The notes under the pieces were generated by a model. That model saw nothing but the letters and a program-made list of their open reading frames with translations, had not been told where the DNA came from and made no database searches. A program made the position numbers and the translations under genes. Positions 1-8,829 of a stretch of 38,759 nucleotides of DNA are shown piece after piece; position 1 is the stretch's first letter; every line of letters starts with the position of its first letter. The stretch is from the NCBI GenBank assembly GCA_018064855.1, contig JAGHUM010000005.1, positions 1 through 38,759 on the forward strand. Reading direction: 5' to 3'. The DNA comes from Candidatus Physcocola equi. Its GTDB lineage: Bacteria; Bacteroidota; Bacteroidia; Bacteroidales; Paludibacteraceae.

Positions 1-8
1 AATATAAT

Positions 9-827
9 ATGTTCAAAATCGTAGGCAAGGAAAAATTTTCCGAGAACGTGATTAAACTGGAAGTTGAGGCTCCAGAGATTGCGAGAAGCCGAAAGCCAGG
101 AAATTTCGTAATTGTACGTACAGGCGAAAAAGGCGAACGTATTCCGCTCACCATAGCAGGATCCAACACCGAGAAAGGCACCATTTCCCTCGTAGCGCAA
201 AGAGTTGGTGTGACTTCAATCAAGTTGACAGATTTGAATGTTGGCGATGAGATTACAGACGTTGTAGGTCCACTCGGCAAACCAACCGAAATTGAAAAAT
301 ACGGAACAGTCATCTGTGCCGGAGGCGGCGTTGGTGTAGCACCTTTGCTTCCAATCGTAGAGGGAATGAAACAGGCAGGCAACAGAGTTATCGTTGTGCT
401 TGCAGCCAGGACCAAAGATCTTGTTATTTTGGAAGACCAGATGAGACAATTCGCCGATGAATTGATCATAATGACAGACGACGGCAGTTATGGCAAAAAA
501 GGCCTTGTGACAAACGGTATTGAAGAAGTCATCAACAGAGAAAAAGTGGACCTTTGTGTCACAATCGGTCCTGCCATTATGATGAAATTTGTAAGTTTGC
601 TGACAAAGAAATACAACTTGCCAACGCTTGCATCACTCAACACCATCATGGTGGATGGTACGGGCATGTGCGGAGCCTGCCGCGTTACGGTAGGAGGCAA
701 AACAAAATTCGTGTGTGTGGACGGACCAGAATTCAACGCCCACGAAGTGGATTTTGATGAAATGATGATGCGACTCGGTTCATACAAAGCCGAAGAAAAG
801 GCAGATATGTATAAGGTCGGCAAATAA
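9..827 (+). CDS. NfnA-like flavoprotein subunit (ferredoxin:NADP+ reductase / dihydroorotate dehydrogenase electron-transfer type)
   Basis: A 272-residue flavoprotein of the dihydroorotate dehydrogenase electron-transfer (PyrK/sulfide dehydrogenase) family. R44-I-P-L-T is the FAD-binding signature of ferredoxin reductase folds, and the glycine-rich GGGVGVAPLLP near residues 105-115 is the pyridine nucleotide site. C221, C224 and C236, together with nearby D216, fit the Asp/three-Cys [2Fe-2S] site known in NfnA/NfnS. The next gene, 28 bp downstream, encodes the matching large subunit, so the pair most likely forms a cytoplasmic NADH-dependent ferredoxin:NADP+ oxidoreductase. A role as an electron-transfer partner for another enzyme is possible. 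The ATG at position 9 matches the family's usual N-terminus; anything upstream is outside the window. Confidence 0.88.
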   Translation: MFKIVGKEKFSENVIKLEVEAPEIARSRKPGNFVIVRTGEKGERIPLTIAGSNTEKGTISLVAQRVGVTSIKLTDLNVGDEITDVVGPLGKPTEIEKYGTVICAGGGVGVAPLLPIVEGMKQAGNRVIVVLAARTKDLVILEDQMRQFADELIIMTDDGSYGKKGLVTNGIEEVINREKVDLCVTIGPAIMMKFVSLLTKKYNLPTLASLNTIMVDGTGMCGACRVTVGGKTKFVCVDGPEFNAHEVDFDEMMMRLGSYKAEEKADMYKVGK

Positions 828-855
828 TTAACAACAGAAAGAAAACACATAATAT

Positions 856-2310
856 ATGGCATTAGACGACAGAAACGACGCTTGGCGTGATGAATTACGC
901 AAGAGCATGAAAGGCACTGAGCGCACCAACACACCGCGCGTAGTGATGAACGAACTGGACGCTAAGACCCGAGCACGCAGTTACAATGAGGTCAACCAAG
1001 GTCTCACCAAAGAGCAGGCTCAAAAAGAAGCCAGCAGATGTATGGACTGTCCAAATCCAACCTGCATGGAAGGTTGCCCTGTAGGAATCAACATTCCTGG
1101 CTTCATCAAAAACATTGAAAGAGGTGAATTTGTAGAAGCAGCCAAGGTTTTGCGCCAGACAAGCGCGCTTCCTGCAGTATGCGGACGTGTATGTCCACAA
1201 GAGAAACAGTGCGAAAGCAAATGTTTCTACAAACTGAAACTGAAAAAAGAACCTGTAGCAATCGGTTATTTGGAAAGATTTGCTGCGGATTATGAACGCG
1301 AAAGCGGAAATATGTCCACTCCAGCAGTGGCACCAAGCAACGGAATCAAGATCGCTGCTGTAGGTTCGGGTCCCGCCGGACTCTCATTTGCCGGCGACAT
1401 GGCAAAAGCAGGATACGACGTAACCGTATTTGAAGCACTCCATGAAATCGGAGGCGTGTTGAAATATGGTATTCCTGGATTCCGTTTGCCAAACGCCATA
1501 GTTGATGTTGAAATTGAGAACCTCAAGAAGATGGGCGTTAAATTCAGAAAAGACATCATCATCGGCAAAACCATCAGCACAAAAGAGTTGGAGGCAGACG
1601 GTTTCAAAGGCATATTTGTAGCAAGTGGCGCTGGTCTTCCTCGATTCATGAACATAAAAGGCGAAAACCTTATCGGCGTGATGAGCAGCAACGAATACCT
1701 CACCCGAGTAAACCTCATGGAAGCCAACAATCCAGAAAGCGACACACCAGTTAAAATGGGCAAGGTGGTAGCAGTAGTAGGTGGTGGCAACACCGCCATG
1801 GACTCTGTGCGTACAGCCCTCCGCCTTGGAGCAGAAAGAGCCATCTTGGTTTATCGTCGTTCAGAAGAAGAAATGCCGGCACGTCTTGAAGAAGTACACC
1901 ACGCCAAGCAGGAAGGAGTGGAATTCATGTGCCTTCACAACCCTATCGAATACATCGGCGACGAGCAAGGCCATGTGAAATCAATGCGTTTGCAAAAGAT
2001 GCAGCTTGGAGAGCCAGATGCAAGCGGAAGACGCAGCCCTGTTGAAATAGAAGGAGCTATTGAGGAAATAGCAGTTGACGAAGTTATTGTAGCCATCGGT
2101 GTGTCACCAAACCCAATCGTACCAAGTTCGGTTGAAGGATTGGAAGTAAGCCCTAAAGGCACAATCGTTGTAAACGACAGCCTACAGAGCAACATCCCTA
2201 CCCTATTTGCAGGAGGCGACATCGTACGCGGCGGTGCAACAGTTATCCTTGCCATGGGAGACGGAAGAAAAGCAGCAGCAGAAATGCACAAATATCTCAA
2301 AGGGCAATAA
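856..2310 (+). CDS. NfnB / glutamate synthase small subunit-like oxidoreductase
   Basis: A 484-residue protein of the GltD/NfnB family. The N-terminus carries two cysteine clusters (C62, C65, C70, C74 and C109, C113, C119, C123) that bind two [4Fe-4S] clusters. A Rossmann FAD site follows (AVGSGPAGLSFAGDMAKAG), then a second dinucleotide site for NADPH (VVGGGNTAMDSVRTALRLG), and the C-terminal FAD contact GGDIVRGGATVILAMGDGRKAA. Annotation pipelines often call this NADPH-dependent glutamate synthase small subunit (gltA/gltD). No large glutamate synthase subunit is seen here, whereas an NfnA-like gene lies immediately upstream, so an Nfn-type electron-bifurcating transhydrogenase is the better reading. 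No terminator was found before pgk. Confidence 0.88.
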   Translation: MALDDRNDAWRDELRKSMKGTERTNTPRVVMNELDAKTRARSYNEVNQGLTKEQAQKEASRCMDCPNPTCMEGCPVGINIPGFIKNIERGEFVEAAKVLRQTSALPAVCGRVCPQEKQCESKCFYKLKLKKEPVAIGYLERFAADYERESGNMSTPAVAPSNGIKIAAVGSGPAGLSFAGDMAKAGYDVTVFEALHEIGGVLKYGIPGFRLPNAIVDVEIENLKKMGVKFRKDIIIGKTISTKELEADGFKGIFVASGAGLPRFMNIKGENLIGVMSSNEYLTRVNLMEANNPESDTPVKMGKVVAVVGGGNTAMDSVRTALRLGAERAILVYRRSEEEMPARLEEVHHAKQEGVEFMCLHNPIEYIGDEQGHVKSMRLQKMQLGEPDASGRRSPVEIEGAIEEIAVDEVIVAIGVSPNPIVPSSVEGLEVSPKGTIVVNDSLQSNIPTLFAGGDIVRGGATVILAMGDGRKAAAEMHKYLKGQ

Positions 2311-2351
2311 AAAAAAGCAAAAAATATCGCACAACTTATTTCATAAAGGCG

Positions 2352-2359
2352 TATTTTTG
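2352..2359 (+). promoter_or_regulatory. Bacteroidetes-type -7 box for pgk
   Basis: TATTTTTG matches TAnnTTTG and lies 47 bp before the pgk start. No convincing TTTG -33 element is present. It suggests that pgk is transcribed independently of the nfn-like pair. Confidence 0.5.
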
Positions 2360-2406
2360 TAAAAGATAACATTAAGACAAACAAAACAATCAAAACAATA
2401 AAGAAT

Positions 2407-3681
2407 ATGCAAACTATTGACAATTTCAACTTTGCAGGTAAGAAGGCTATCGTACGTGTAGACTTCAACGTTCCTACTAAAGAAGGTAAAGTTACAGATG
2501 ACACTCGTATCAAGGGTGCGCTCCCAACTTTGAAGAAGATTCTTGCTGACGGTGGTGCTGTTATCATGATGAGCCACATGGGCAAACCAAAGGGCAAAGT
2601 TGACATGAAGAAGTCACTTTCTCAGATTGTTTCTGCAGTATCTGCAGCTCTCGGCGTTGACGTTAAGTTCGCTGCTGACTGCGCAAACGCAGACAAGGAA
2701 GCAGCAGCGCTCAAGATGGGTGAAGCATTGCTTCTTGAAAACCTCCGTTTCTATGCTGAAGAAGAAGGTAAGCCAGTAGATATCGAAAAAGAAGATCCTG
2801 CATACGAAGAAGCCAAGAAGGCAATGAAGAGCAAGCAGAAAGATTTCGCAAAGAAGCTCGCTTCATACGCTGATTGCTATGTAATGGATGCATTTGGTAC
2901 TGCACACCGCAAACACGCTTCTACAGCAGTTATCGCAGACTACTTCGATGCAAACAACAAGATGCTCGGCTACCTCATGGAAAAAGAAGTTAAGGCTGTT
3001 GACGCAGTTCTTAGCGACATCAAGCGTCCATTCACAGCTATCATGGGTGGTTCAAAAGTATCTACTAAGATCGGTATCATCGAAAACCTTCTTGGTAAAG
3101 TTGACAACCTCATCCTTTGCGGTGGTATGACTTACACTTTCGCAAAAGCTATGGGTGGCAAGGTTGGTAACTCAATCTGCGAAGAAGACAAGCTCGATGT
3201 TGCTTTGGACGTAATGAAGAAAGCAAAGGAAAACGGTGTAAACCTCGTACTTGGTACCGACTCTGTAATTGCTAAAGACGCAGTTGATTGGGACACTATG
3301 AGCTTCAAGGCTGGTGGTCAGACTAAGGTTGCAGCCGCTACCGACATCCCAGAAGGTTGGGAAGGTCTCGATGCAGGTCCAGAAAGCCAGAAAGCATTTG
3401 CTGCTGCTATCAAAGGTGCTAAGACAATCCTTTGGAACGGCCCTGCAGGTGTATTCGAAATCGAAGAATTCACTGCTGGTTCCCGTGCAATCGGTGCTGC
3501 TATCGCAGAAGCTACTAAGAACGGCGCATTCTCACTCATCGGTGGTGGCGACTCTGTAGCATGTGTAAACAAGTTCGGCTTGGCTGATCAGGTTTCTTAC
3601 ATCTCAACTGGTGGTGGTGCCCTCCTCGAAGCTATCGAAGGTAAGGTTCTCCCTGGTATCGCAGCTATCAAAGGCGAATAA
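2407..3681 (+). CDS. pgk: Phosphoglycerate kinase
   Basis: Glycolytic enzyme that transfers phosphate from 1,3-bisphosphoglycerate to ADP. The 424-residue length is normal. Visible signatures are VRVDFNVP near the N-terminus, SHMGKPKG (substrate/hinge), [35 protein letters not shown] and the nucleotide-binding [13 protein letters not shown] near the C-terminus. The codon choice differs from the neighbours: GCT, GTT, GGT and AAG dominate, as expected of a highly expressed gene. It has its own -7 box upstream and a strong hairpin terminator 30 bp after the stop, so it is probably monocistronic. Confidence 0.97.
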   Translation: MQTIDNFNFAGKKAIVRVDFNVPTKEGKVTDDTRIKGALPTLKKILADGGAVIMMSHMGKPKGKVDMKKSLSQIVSAVSAALGVDVKFAADCANADKEAAALKMGEALLLENLRFYAEEEGKPVDIEKEDPAYEEAKKAMKSKQKDFAKKLASYADCYVMDAFGTAHRKHASTAVIADYFDANNKMLGYLMEKEVKAVDAVLSDIKRPFTAIMGGSKVSTKIGIIENLLGKVDNLILCGGMTYTFAKAMGGKVGNSICEEDKLDVALDVMKKAKENGVNLVLGTDSVIAKDAVDWDTMSFKAGGQTKVAAATDIPEGWEGLDAGPESQKAFAAAIKGAKTILWNGPAGVFEIEEFTAGSRAIGAAIAEATKNGAFSLIGGGDSVACVNKFGLADQVSYISTGGGALLEAIEGKVLPGIAAIKGE

Positions 3682-3710
3682 TATTAGAGAATACATCTAA
3701 GCTTAAAATA

Positions 3711-3743
3711 AAAACGTTGGGCAGAAATGTCCAACGTTTTTTT
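3711..3743 (+). terminator. Intrinsic terminator after pgk
   Basis: Ten-base-pair stem AAAACGTTGG / CCAACGTTTT with a 10-nt loop, running into TTTTTTT. Confidence 0.85.
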
Positions 3744-3750
3744 GTTTTCA

Positions 3751-3782
3751 TTTGGAAATAAGAGAAATAGTTCATATATTTA
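3751..3782 (+). promoter_or_regulatory. Probable promoter for the His-rich lipoprotein gene
   Basis: TTTG at 3751-3754, a 20-bp spacer, then TATATTTA at 3775-3782 (one mismatch to TAnnTTTG). It lies 32 bp upstream of the ATG at 3814 and inside the longer open frame, which supports the shorter start. Confidence 0.5.
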
Positions 3783-3813
3783 CGGGGAAAACAATATAAA
3801 CACCAACAAATAT

Positions 3814-4677
3814 ATGATGAAAAACACACCTAAATTTATTGCAGCTATCATGCTTTTCTCTTTATTTGGATGTAACGGAATCAAAACATATACCCCATCC
3901 GAAATCAAAGAAAACGGAGAAAATTTAGAAGGAAAGAAAGTGTATGTTGAAGGTGAGGTCATCAGAGTGGCTTATCCTGCCGGCAAAGGTATGCTCCTTG
4001 CAGACAAAGACAACAAAACCATAATCAATGTTAGAGTTGGAGGAAAGGTAGATTCTTTCAAGCCCTACATGATGGGAAAAGACATCAACATCAAGGGCAT
4101 CGTAAAAAAACGCGAAATAACCAAAGAAGATGTTGCAAGAATGGACTCCATATTAGCCAACATGGACACCACTAAATTCATGCACAATCCAATGGAGAAA
4201 TTGACACCAGAGCAATTAGACTCTCTCCGAAAGATGGGCAAAAGAAGACACCACGAATTGAGAGAAAAAGATTCCGCATTCGCGCATCACAGACATCACC
4301 ACATGGCAGACTGTGATTCTGCAAAGATGCATCATGGCATGAAGGGAGGACATGAAATGTGGGCCCACAAAAATGGTCCAAGAAACATGAATCCGATGAA
4401 AGCCAAACACATGAAGGAGAGGAATGAGGAAATCAAGAATTGGATGAAAGAACACAACTCCGACGTCTATCCATCTTATTATATCGAAATCATCCGAATA
4501 AACACTCCTGAAAAAGAGCTCCAAGCATCAAAGGCCAAACACGATCACAAACGAATCAACAAAAAAAACCGTGACCACAAGAAGGGAAGATTCAACAAAC
4601 ATCACAAAGAAAAACGCCACAGCCATCAGCATGGAGACTCGGATTGTAACAAAGATGTTACAAACTCACAACAATAA
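3814..4677 (+). CDS. His/Met-rich putative lipoprotein with an OB-fold-like N-terminal domain
   Basis: Not recognised as a named family. Starting at the ATG at 3814 (or the adjacent ATG at 3817), the product is about 287 residues. It opens with a lipoprotein-like signal (hydrophobic stretch, then LFGC with Cys20). Residues about 28-100 read like a small beta-barrel/OB fold (KVYVEGEVIRV, MLLADKDNKTIINVRV, INIKGIVKKREIT). The second half is very rich in His, Met, Lys and Asp (HHRHHH, KMHHGMKGGHEMW, HDHKR, HSHQHGDSDC). This suggests a periplasmic or outer-membrane metal-binding protein, but the metal and role are inferred. The frame is open from 3727, but those extra 29 codons overlap the predicted promoter and would precede the signal peptide. 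Flanked by terminators on both sides, so probably a single-gene unit. Confidence 0.75.
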   Translation: MMKNTPKFIAAIMLFSLFGCNGIKTYTPSEIKENGENLEGKKVYVEGEVIRVAYPAGKGMLLADKDNKTIINVRVGGKVDSFKPYMMGKDINIKGIVKKREITKEDVARMDSILANMDTTKFMHNPMEKLTPEQLDSLRKMGKRRHHELREKDSAFAHHRHHHMADCDSAKMHHGMKGGHEMWAHKNGPRNMNPMKAKHMKERNEEIKNWMKEHNSDVYPSYYIEIIRINTPEKELQASKAKHDHKRINKKNRDHKKGRFNKHHKEKRHSHQHGDSDCNKDVTNSQQ

Positions 4678-4698
4678 TATGAACAACTTCTAAAACTT

Positions 4699-4727
4699 AA
4701 GAGATGTCCCACCGACATCTCTTTTTT
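4699..4727 (+). terminator. Intrinsic terminator after the His-rich lipoprotein gene
   Basis: Ten-base-pair stem AAGAGATGTC / GACATCTCTT, 5-nt loop, followed by a T-run. Confidence 0.85.
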
Positions 4728-4785
4728 CATGGTCTAAAAACCGCCTTAAAGTTGAGAATAATTTTTATTTTTAGGTTGAAAAGGT

Positions 4786-4793
4786 TAAATTTG
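4786..4793 (+). promoter_or_regulatory. -7 box for the rsmA operon
   Basis: TAAATTTG is a perfect TAnnTTTG match, 38 bp before the rsmA start and after the preceding terminator. No clear -33 element was seen. Confidence 0.55.
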
Positions 4794-4831
4794 CAGAAAG
4801 AACGTAAAATCACACAAAAAACAAATGGAAG

Positions 4832-5617
4832 ATGGCAGTAACGCCCAAAAAACAATTAGGGCAACATTTTCTGAAAGACTTAAATATTGCCCAGCAAATC
4901 GCTGAGAGTTTGTGTATAACAGAGCCTACGAAAGTTCTTGAAATAGGCCCTGGCATGGGTGTATTGACCCAGTTCTTAATGAAAAATCCGCTCATCGACT
5001 TAAAAGTCGTTGAGATAGACCGAGAATCGGTTGATTATCTGAATGCAAATTTCCCTGAATTAAGAGACAGAATCATTTCCGGCGATTTCCTCAAAATGGA
5101 TATAGACGCACTATATCCCGGTTCATTTAACCTGATAGGAAATTATCCATACAACATTTCCTCACAGATATTCTTCAAAGTGCTCGACCATAAAGACAAG
5201 ATTCCTTGTTGCGCCGGCATGATTCAAAAAGAAGTTGCAGAGCGAATCGCGGCAAAGCCGGGTTCTAAAACATATGGGATATTAAGCGTTCTTTTGCAAG
5301 CTTATTACGACATAGAATATTTATTCACCGTCCATGAGAATGTATTTCTTCCTCCGCCGAAAGTGAAATCGGCCGTGATCAGAATGAGAAGAAACAAAGT
5401 GGAAAAGTTGAACTGTAACGAGGTGCTTTTCAAGCAGATTGTAAAAGCTTCGTTTAACCAGAGAAGAAAAATGCTTCGCAATTCCGTTCAACCTTTCCTG
5501 GGGAAAGACAACCCAACTTTGTCTGACGCTATTTTCACCCGCCGACCGGAACAACTCAGCGTGGAAGAATTTATAGAATTAACGAATTTGGTGGAACAAA
5601 ACGCACCTAAACAATAG
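4832..5617 (+). CDS. rsmA: 16S rRNA dimethyladenosine transferase RsmA/KsgA
   Basis: Dimethylates the two adjacent adenines in the 3'-terminal hairpin of 16S rRNA during small-subunit assembly. The 261-residue length is typical. The N-terminus PKKQLGQHFLKD is diagnostic, followed by SAM motif I LEIGPGMGVLTQFL and the catalytic NYPYNISSQIF (the N-L/Y-P-Y-N motif). The C-terminus has FNQRRKMLRNS and RRPEQLSVEEFIEL, typical of KsgA. A nearby ATG at 4825 is in a different frame; the ATG at 4832 gives the family N-terminus. First gene of a tight forward cluster running to about 11.9 kb. Confidence 0.96.
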   Translation: MAVTPKKQLGQHFLKDLNIAQQIAESLCITEPTKVLEIGPGMGVLTQFLMKNPLIDLKVVEIDRESVDYLNANFPELRDRIISGDFLKMDIDALYPGSFNLIGNYPYNISSQIFFKVLDHKDKIPCCAGMIQKEVAERIAAKPGSKTYGILSVLLQAYYDIEYLFTVHENVFLPPPKVKSAVIRMRRNKVEKLNCNEVLFKQIVKASFNQRRKMLRNSVQPFLGKDNPTLSDAIFTRRPEQLSVEEFIELTNLVEQNAPKQ

Positions 5618-5659
5618 GATTGCTTATTCCTCCTTTCACTTCAAAAACGAAACAAACTC

Positions 5660-6661
5660 ATGAAAGAAACAAATAAAGAAAGTCAAGACATTGAGAAAAA
5701 TCTTGACAATGAGCCAGAAGTGAAGCTTTTTTATCTCGATGGTAATCAACGCCTCAAAATTGCGAAAGACATAAAATTACTTAAAGAAATTCCGCTCAAC
5801 AACTTCCTTTGGATCGACTTGAAAAATGTGGATCCGAACACAGAGTCGGAGTTGGAGAATTTTTTGAAAATCTACATTCAGGAAGAAGACGAGATGGAAG
5901 AAATCGAGTTGTCTTCACGTTTCATAGAAACGGAAGACACGCTGGTGGCCAACTCAAATTTCCTCAAAGATTCATTGGAAATAGAGCCAGTGTCTTTCAT
6001 CTTGAAAAACAACATCCTTGTTTCAGTAAGAGACACAAAACTTAAATCATTCGACGAGACAATAAAGAAGATTTTTGCCAACCCCAAAAACTTCCCTACA
6101 GGTTTCCACATTTTCGTAGCGTTGCTGGAAACACGAGTTGAATACGATGCCGATATGATTGAGGATGCGACAGCCGAAATCACACAGCTCAGCCAAGTGC
6201 TCACCATTTCAGAAGACATCGACGAAGACGTATTGTTGCAGATTAAGAACCTGCAGGAAAAAGTGATGCACCTACGCGAGAATGTCATTGACAAGCAGCG
6301 AGTTGTATCCAACGTGTTGCGTAGTGAACTCACTCCAAAGGATTTGTCGAACCGCCTTGGAATGGTCATCAAAGACATCAACTCACTGATTGAGCATACC
6401 AAATTCGGTTTTGAGCGTCTCGACTACCTGCAAGATACATTCTTGGGTCTGGTCAATATTGAACAGAACAAAATCATCAAGATGTTTACGGTGGTAAGCG
6501 TCATCTTCATGCCACCAACACTTATTGCAAGTATGTATGGTATGAACTTTAAATTTATGCCGGAATTGGATTGGGAATGGGGATATCCATTTGCCATAGT
6601 GCTCATGTTCTTCGCTTCAGCACTCACCCTACTCTATTTCAAACGCAAAAAATGGCTGTAA
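5660..6661 (+). CDS. corA: CorA-family magnesium/divalent cation transporter
   Basis: Inner-membrane divalent cation channel. The 333-residue product has a long cytoplasmic, acidic, helical N-terminal domain and ends in two transmembrane helices. The first helix ends in the invariant pore-mouth motif Y-G-M-N (GMN at about 294-296), and the protein ends in the basic tail KRKKWL, both hallmarks of CorA. The acidic stretch EEDEMEEIELSSRF near residue 75 is of the kind seen in the cytoplasmic metal-sensing funnel. It lies 42 bp after rsmA and 3 bp before the next gene. Confidence 0.94.
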   Translation: MKETNKESQDIEKNLDNEPEVKLFYLDGNQRLKIAKDIKLLKEIPLNNFLWIDLKNVDPNTESELENFLKIYIQEEDEMEEIELSSRFIETEDTLVANSNFLKDSLEIEPVSFILKNNILVSVRDTKLKSFDETIKKIFANPKNFPTGFHIFVALLETRVEYDADMIEDATAEITQLSQVLTISEDIDEDVLLQIKNLQEKVMHLRENVIDKQRVVSNVLRSELTPKDLSNRLGMVIKDINSLIEHTKFGFERLDYLQDTFLGLVNIEQNKIIKMFTVVSVIFMPPTLIASMYGMNFKFMPELDWEWGYPFAIVLMFFASALTLLYFKRKKWL

Positions 6662-6664
6662 ATC

Positions 6665-7624
6665 ATGAAGACACTTCAGGCTATTAGTTCTTTTTTGTCT
6701 CGAAAAACCTCTTTATTCATTATAGCGATTGCCATACTGACATTTTTCTTCAGAGATCTTTTCGTTTGGGTGAGAAATGATACGCAGACCGTCATTTTGG
6801 GCTTCATCATGCTCACAATGGGTATGACTCTCACAACCAATGACTTCAAGATTTTAGCATCCCGCCCTGTTGACATCCTCATCGGCACCATTGCCCAGTT
6901 TAGCGTGATGCCGCTAATCGCCTACACGTTGGTACACGTTCTGAATCTGCCAGTGGCAATTGGGACCGGACTGCTATTGGTCGGCTGTTGTCCTGGAGGT
7001 GTATCTAGCAACATCATGTCATTTCTCTGCAAGGGAGATGTGGCTTTTTCAGTCGGAATGACGTCTGTAAACACACTCCTGGCACCAATCGTCACCCCAT
7101 TGCTAATGCTATGGCTGACAGGAGAAAACGTTGATGTGGATGGTTTTGGAATGTTTAAGAGCATCCTGATAGTCACCCTTATACCTGTTGCTGTCGGCGT
7201 GTTTATCAATCACTATTTTGGGCAAAAAAAGGGATTTGAAGAAACAAAAAAGATCATGCCCGGCCTTTCAGTCATCTGCTTGGCTTGCATTGTCGGCGGC
7301 GTTGTATCTCAGCATGGAGACAGTTTCCTCAAGTCTGGATTGCTCATCTTCTTTGCCATCTTCTGCCACAACACACTCGGCTATATTTTAGGATACACAT
7401 TGGGTACAATAATGAGGTTTAACGACGCTAAACGCAAGACCATTTCCATAGAAGTGGGTATGCAGAATGCCGGATTGGCAACAAACTTAGCATCCAAACA
7501 TTTCCCTGCATTTCCGGAAGTGGCTATTGTATCGGCGATATGCTGTGTATGGCATTCCATAACAGGGACCATACTTGCCAACCTATTTATAATAATAAAC
7601 AAGAAAAAAGAAAACAATGACTAA
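6665..7624 (+). CDS. Bile acid:sodium symporter family (BASS) transporter
   Basis: Polytopic inner-membrane protein of 319 residues with eight to ten hydrophobic helices. The motif GCCPGGVSSNIMSFLCKGDVAFSVGMT (about residues 112-138) is the conserved crossover region of the bile acid/Na+ symporter superfamily, and the second repeat contains SIEVGMQNAGLATNLA, the matching sodium/substrate site. Bacterial members also carry pantoate, keto acids or other organic anions, so the substrate cannot be read from sequence. The last 8 nt overlap the start of the next gene, suggesting translational coupling. Confidence 0.88.
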   Translation: MKTLQAISSFLSRKTSLFIIAIAILTFFFRDLFVWVRNDTQTVILGFIMLTMGMTLTTNDFKILASRPVDILIGTIAQFSVMPLIAYTLVHVLNLPVAIGTGLLLVGCCPGGVSSNIMSFLCKGDVAFSVGMTSVNTLLAPIVTPLLMLWLTGENVDVDGFGMFKSILIVTLIPVAVGVFINHYFGQKKGFEETKKIMPGLSVICLACIVGGVVSQHGDSFLKSGLLIFFAIFCHNTLGYILGYTLGTIMRFNDAKRKTISIEVGMQNAGLATNLASKHFPAFPEVAIVSAICCVWHSITGTILANLFIIINKKKENND

Positions 7625-8813
7625 ACATATCAAAATCACCCTTAAACCTAAAAAAGAAGAATCCATACTCCGTTTCCATCCTTGGATTTTCTCTGGAGCA
7701 ATCGCGAAAATGGAACGACAGCCCCAAGAGGGTGAGATTGTTGACATTTACAGTGCCAACAATGATTTCTGCGGAACCGGCCACTTCCAGTTAGGCTCAA
7801 TCGCAATGCGCGTACTGTCTTTCTCACAGACCGATTTCAATCAGGATTTTTGGACAAAGAAAATACAAGCATCTTACGACATGAGATGCGCAATTGGTTT
7901 GGCCAACAGCAGTTCGACAAACAGTTATCGCCTTGTTCATGGCGAAGGCGACTCTCTGCCAGGTCTGATCATCGACATCTACGACAAGACAGCAGTCATG
8001 CAAGCCCACTCCATTGGCATGCACCTTGCACACAAAGAAATAGCAAAGGCACTTTCCAATGTATATGGAGATAAAATAGAAAACATCTATTACAAGTCAG
8101 CAACCACCCTTCCCCCTTATTATGTGAGCCAGGAAAACATCGAAGACTACTACATCAAGGGGAAAGACGATGGCAAGTATTTGGCAAAAGAAAACGACAT
8201 ACTATTCCACGCAGACTGGATAAAAGGCCAGAAAACAGGCTTTTTCATCGACCAAAGGGAAAACAGACATCTTTTAGAGTATTATGCAAAAGACAAAACC
8301 GTGCTCAATATGTTCTGCTACACAGGCGGTTTTTCTTTGTATGCCATGCGCGGAGGAGCCAAACTGGTCCACTCGGTAGATAGTTCAGCGAAAGCGATTG
8401 AACTAACCAAAGACAATGTGGCGCTCAACTTCAAAAACGACCCGCGACACGACGCTTTTGCAGAAGATGCGTTCAAATTCCTCAACGAAATGGAGACGCA
8501 ATACGACCTCATCGTTTTGGACCCGCCAGCGTTCGCCAAACACAGAGACGCCATCCGTCACGCATTGCAGGGATACAAAAAAATCAACGCAAAAGCATTT
8601 GAAAAAATCAAACCAGGAGGTATTCTATTTACATTCTCATGTTCGCAGGCCATCAACAAAGACCAGTTCCGCTTGGCCGTATTCAGCGCCGCTGCCATGA
8701 GCAAACGTAATGTCCGCATTCTCCACCAACTCACACAACCAGCCGACCACCCTATAGGCATCTACCATCCAGAAGGCGAATACCTGAAGGGCTTGGTATT
8801 ATATGTAGAATAA
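7617..8813 (+). CDS. Class I SAM-dependent rRNA methyltransferase, RlmI-like
   Basis: 398-residue protein with an N-terminal PUA-type RNA-binding domain (KPKKEESILRFHPWIFSGAI, about residues 8-75) and a C-terminal Rossmann methyltransferase. SAM motif I reads VLNMFCYTGGFSLYAMRGGA. Motif IV is LDPPAFAK and motif VI FTFSCSQAI supplies the cysteine expected of m5C methyltransferases. The architecture matches RlmI, which modifies C1962 of 23S rRNA; the exact site in this organism is inferred. The start ATG overlaps the end of the BASS transporter gene. Confidence 0.9.
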   Translation: MTKHIKITLKPKKEESILRFHPWIFSGAIAKMERQPQEGEIVDIYSANNDFCGTGHFQLGSIAMRVLSFSQTDFNQDFWTKKIQASYDMRCAIGLANSSSTNSYRLVHGEGDSLPGLIIDIYDKTAVMQAHSIGMHLAHKEIAKALSNVYGDKIENIYYKSATTLPPYYVSQENIEDYYIKGKDDGKYLAKENDILFHADWIKGQKTGFFIDQRENRHLLEYYAKDKTVLNMFCYTGGFSLYAMRGGAKLVHSVDSSAKAIELTKDNVALNFKNDPRHDAFAEDAFKFLNEMETQYDLIVLDPPAFAKHRDAIRHALQGYKKINAKAFEKIKPGGILFTFSCSQAINKDQFRLAVFSAAAMSKRNVRILHQLTQPADHPIGIYHPEGEYLKGLVLYVE

Positions 8814-8829
8814 GCCACAAACCAGCAAC

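Noticed and set aside
856-2310. Assignment as true glutamate synthase small subunit (gltD)
   Set aside because: No large glutamate synthase gene is seen here, and an NfnA-like gene is directly upstream; the Nfn-type pair is preferred, though the family naming is ambiguous.
1935-2606. 223-codon open frame on the reverse strand over the nfnB-like 3' end and the pgk promoter
   Set aside because: It runs across two real genes and a promoter; no domain is recognisable.
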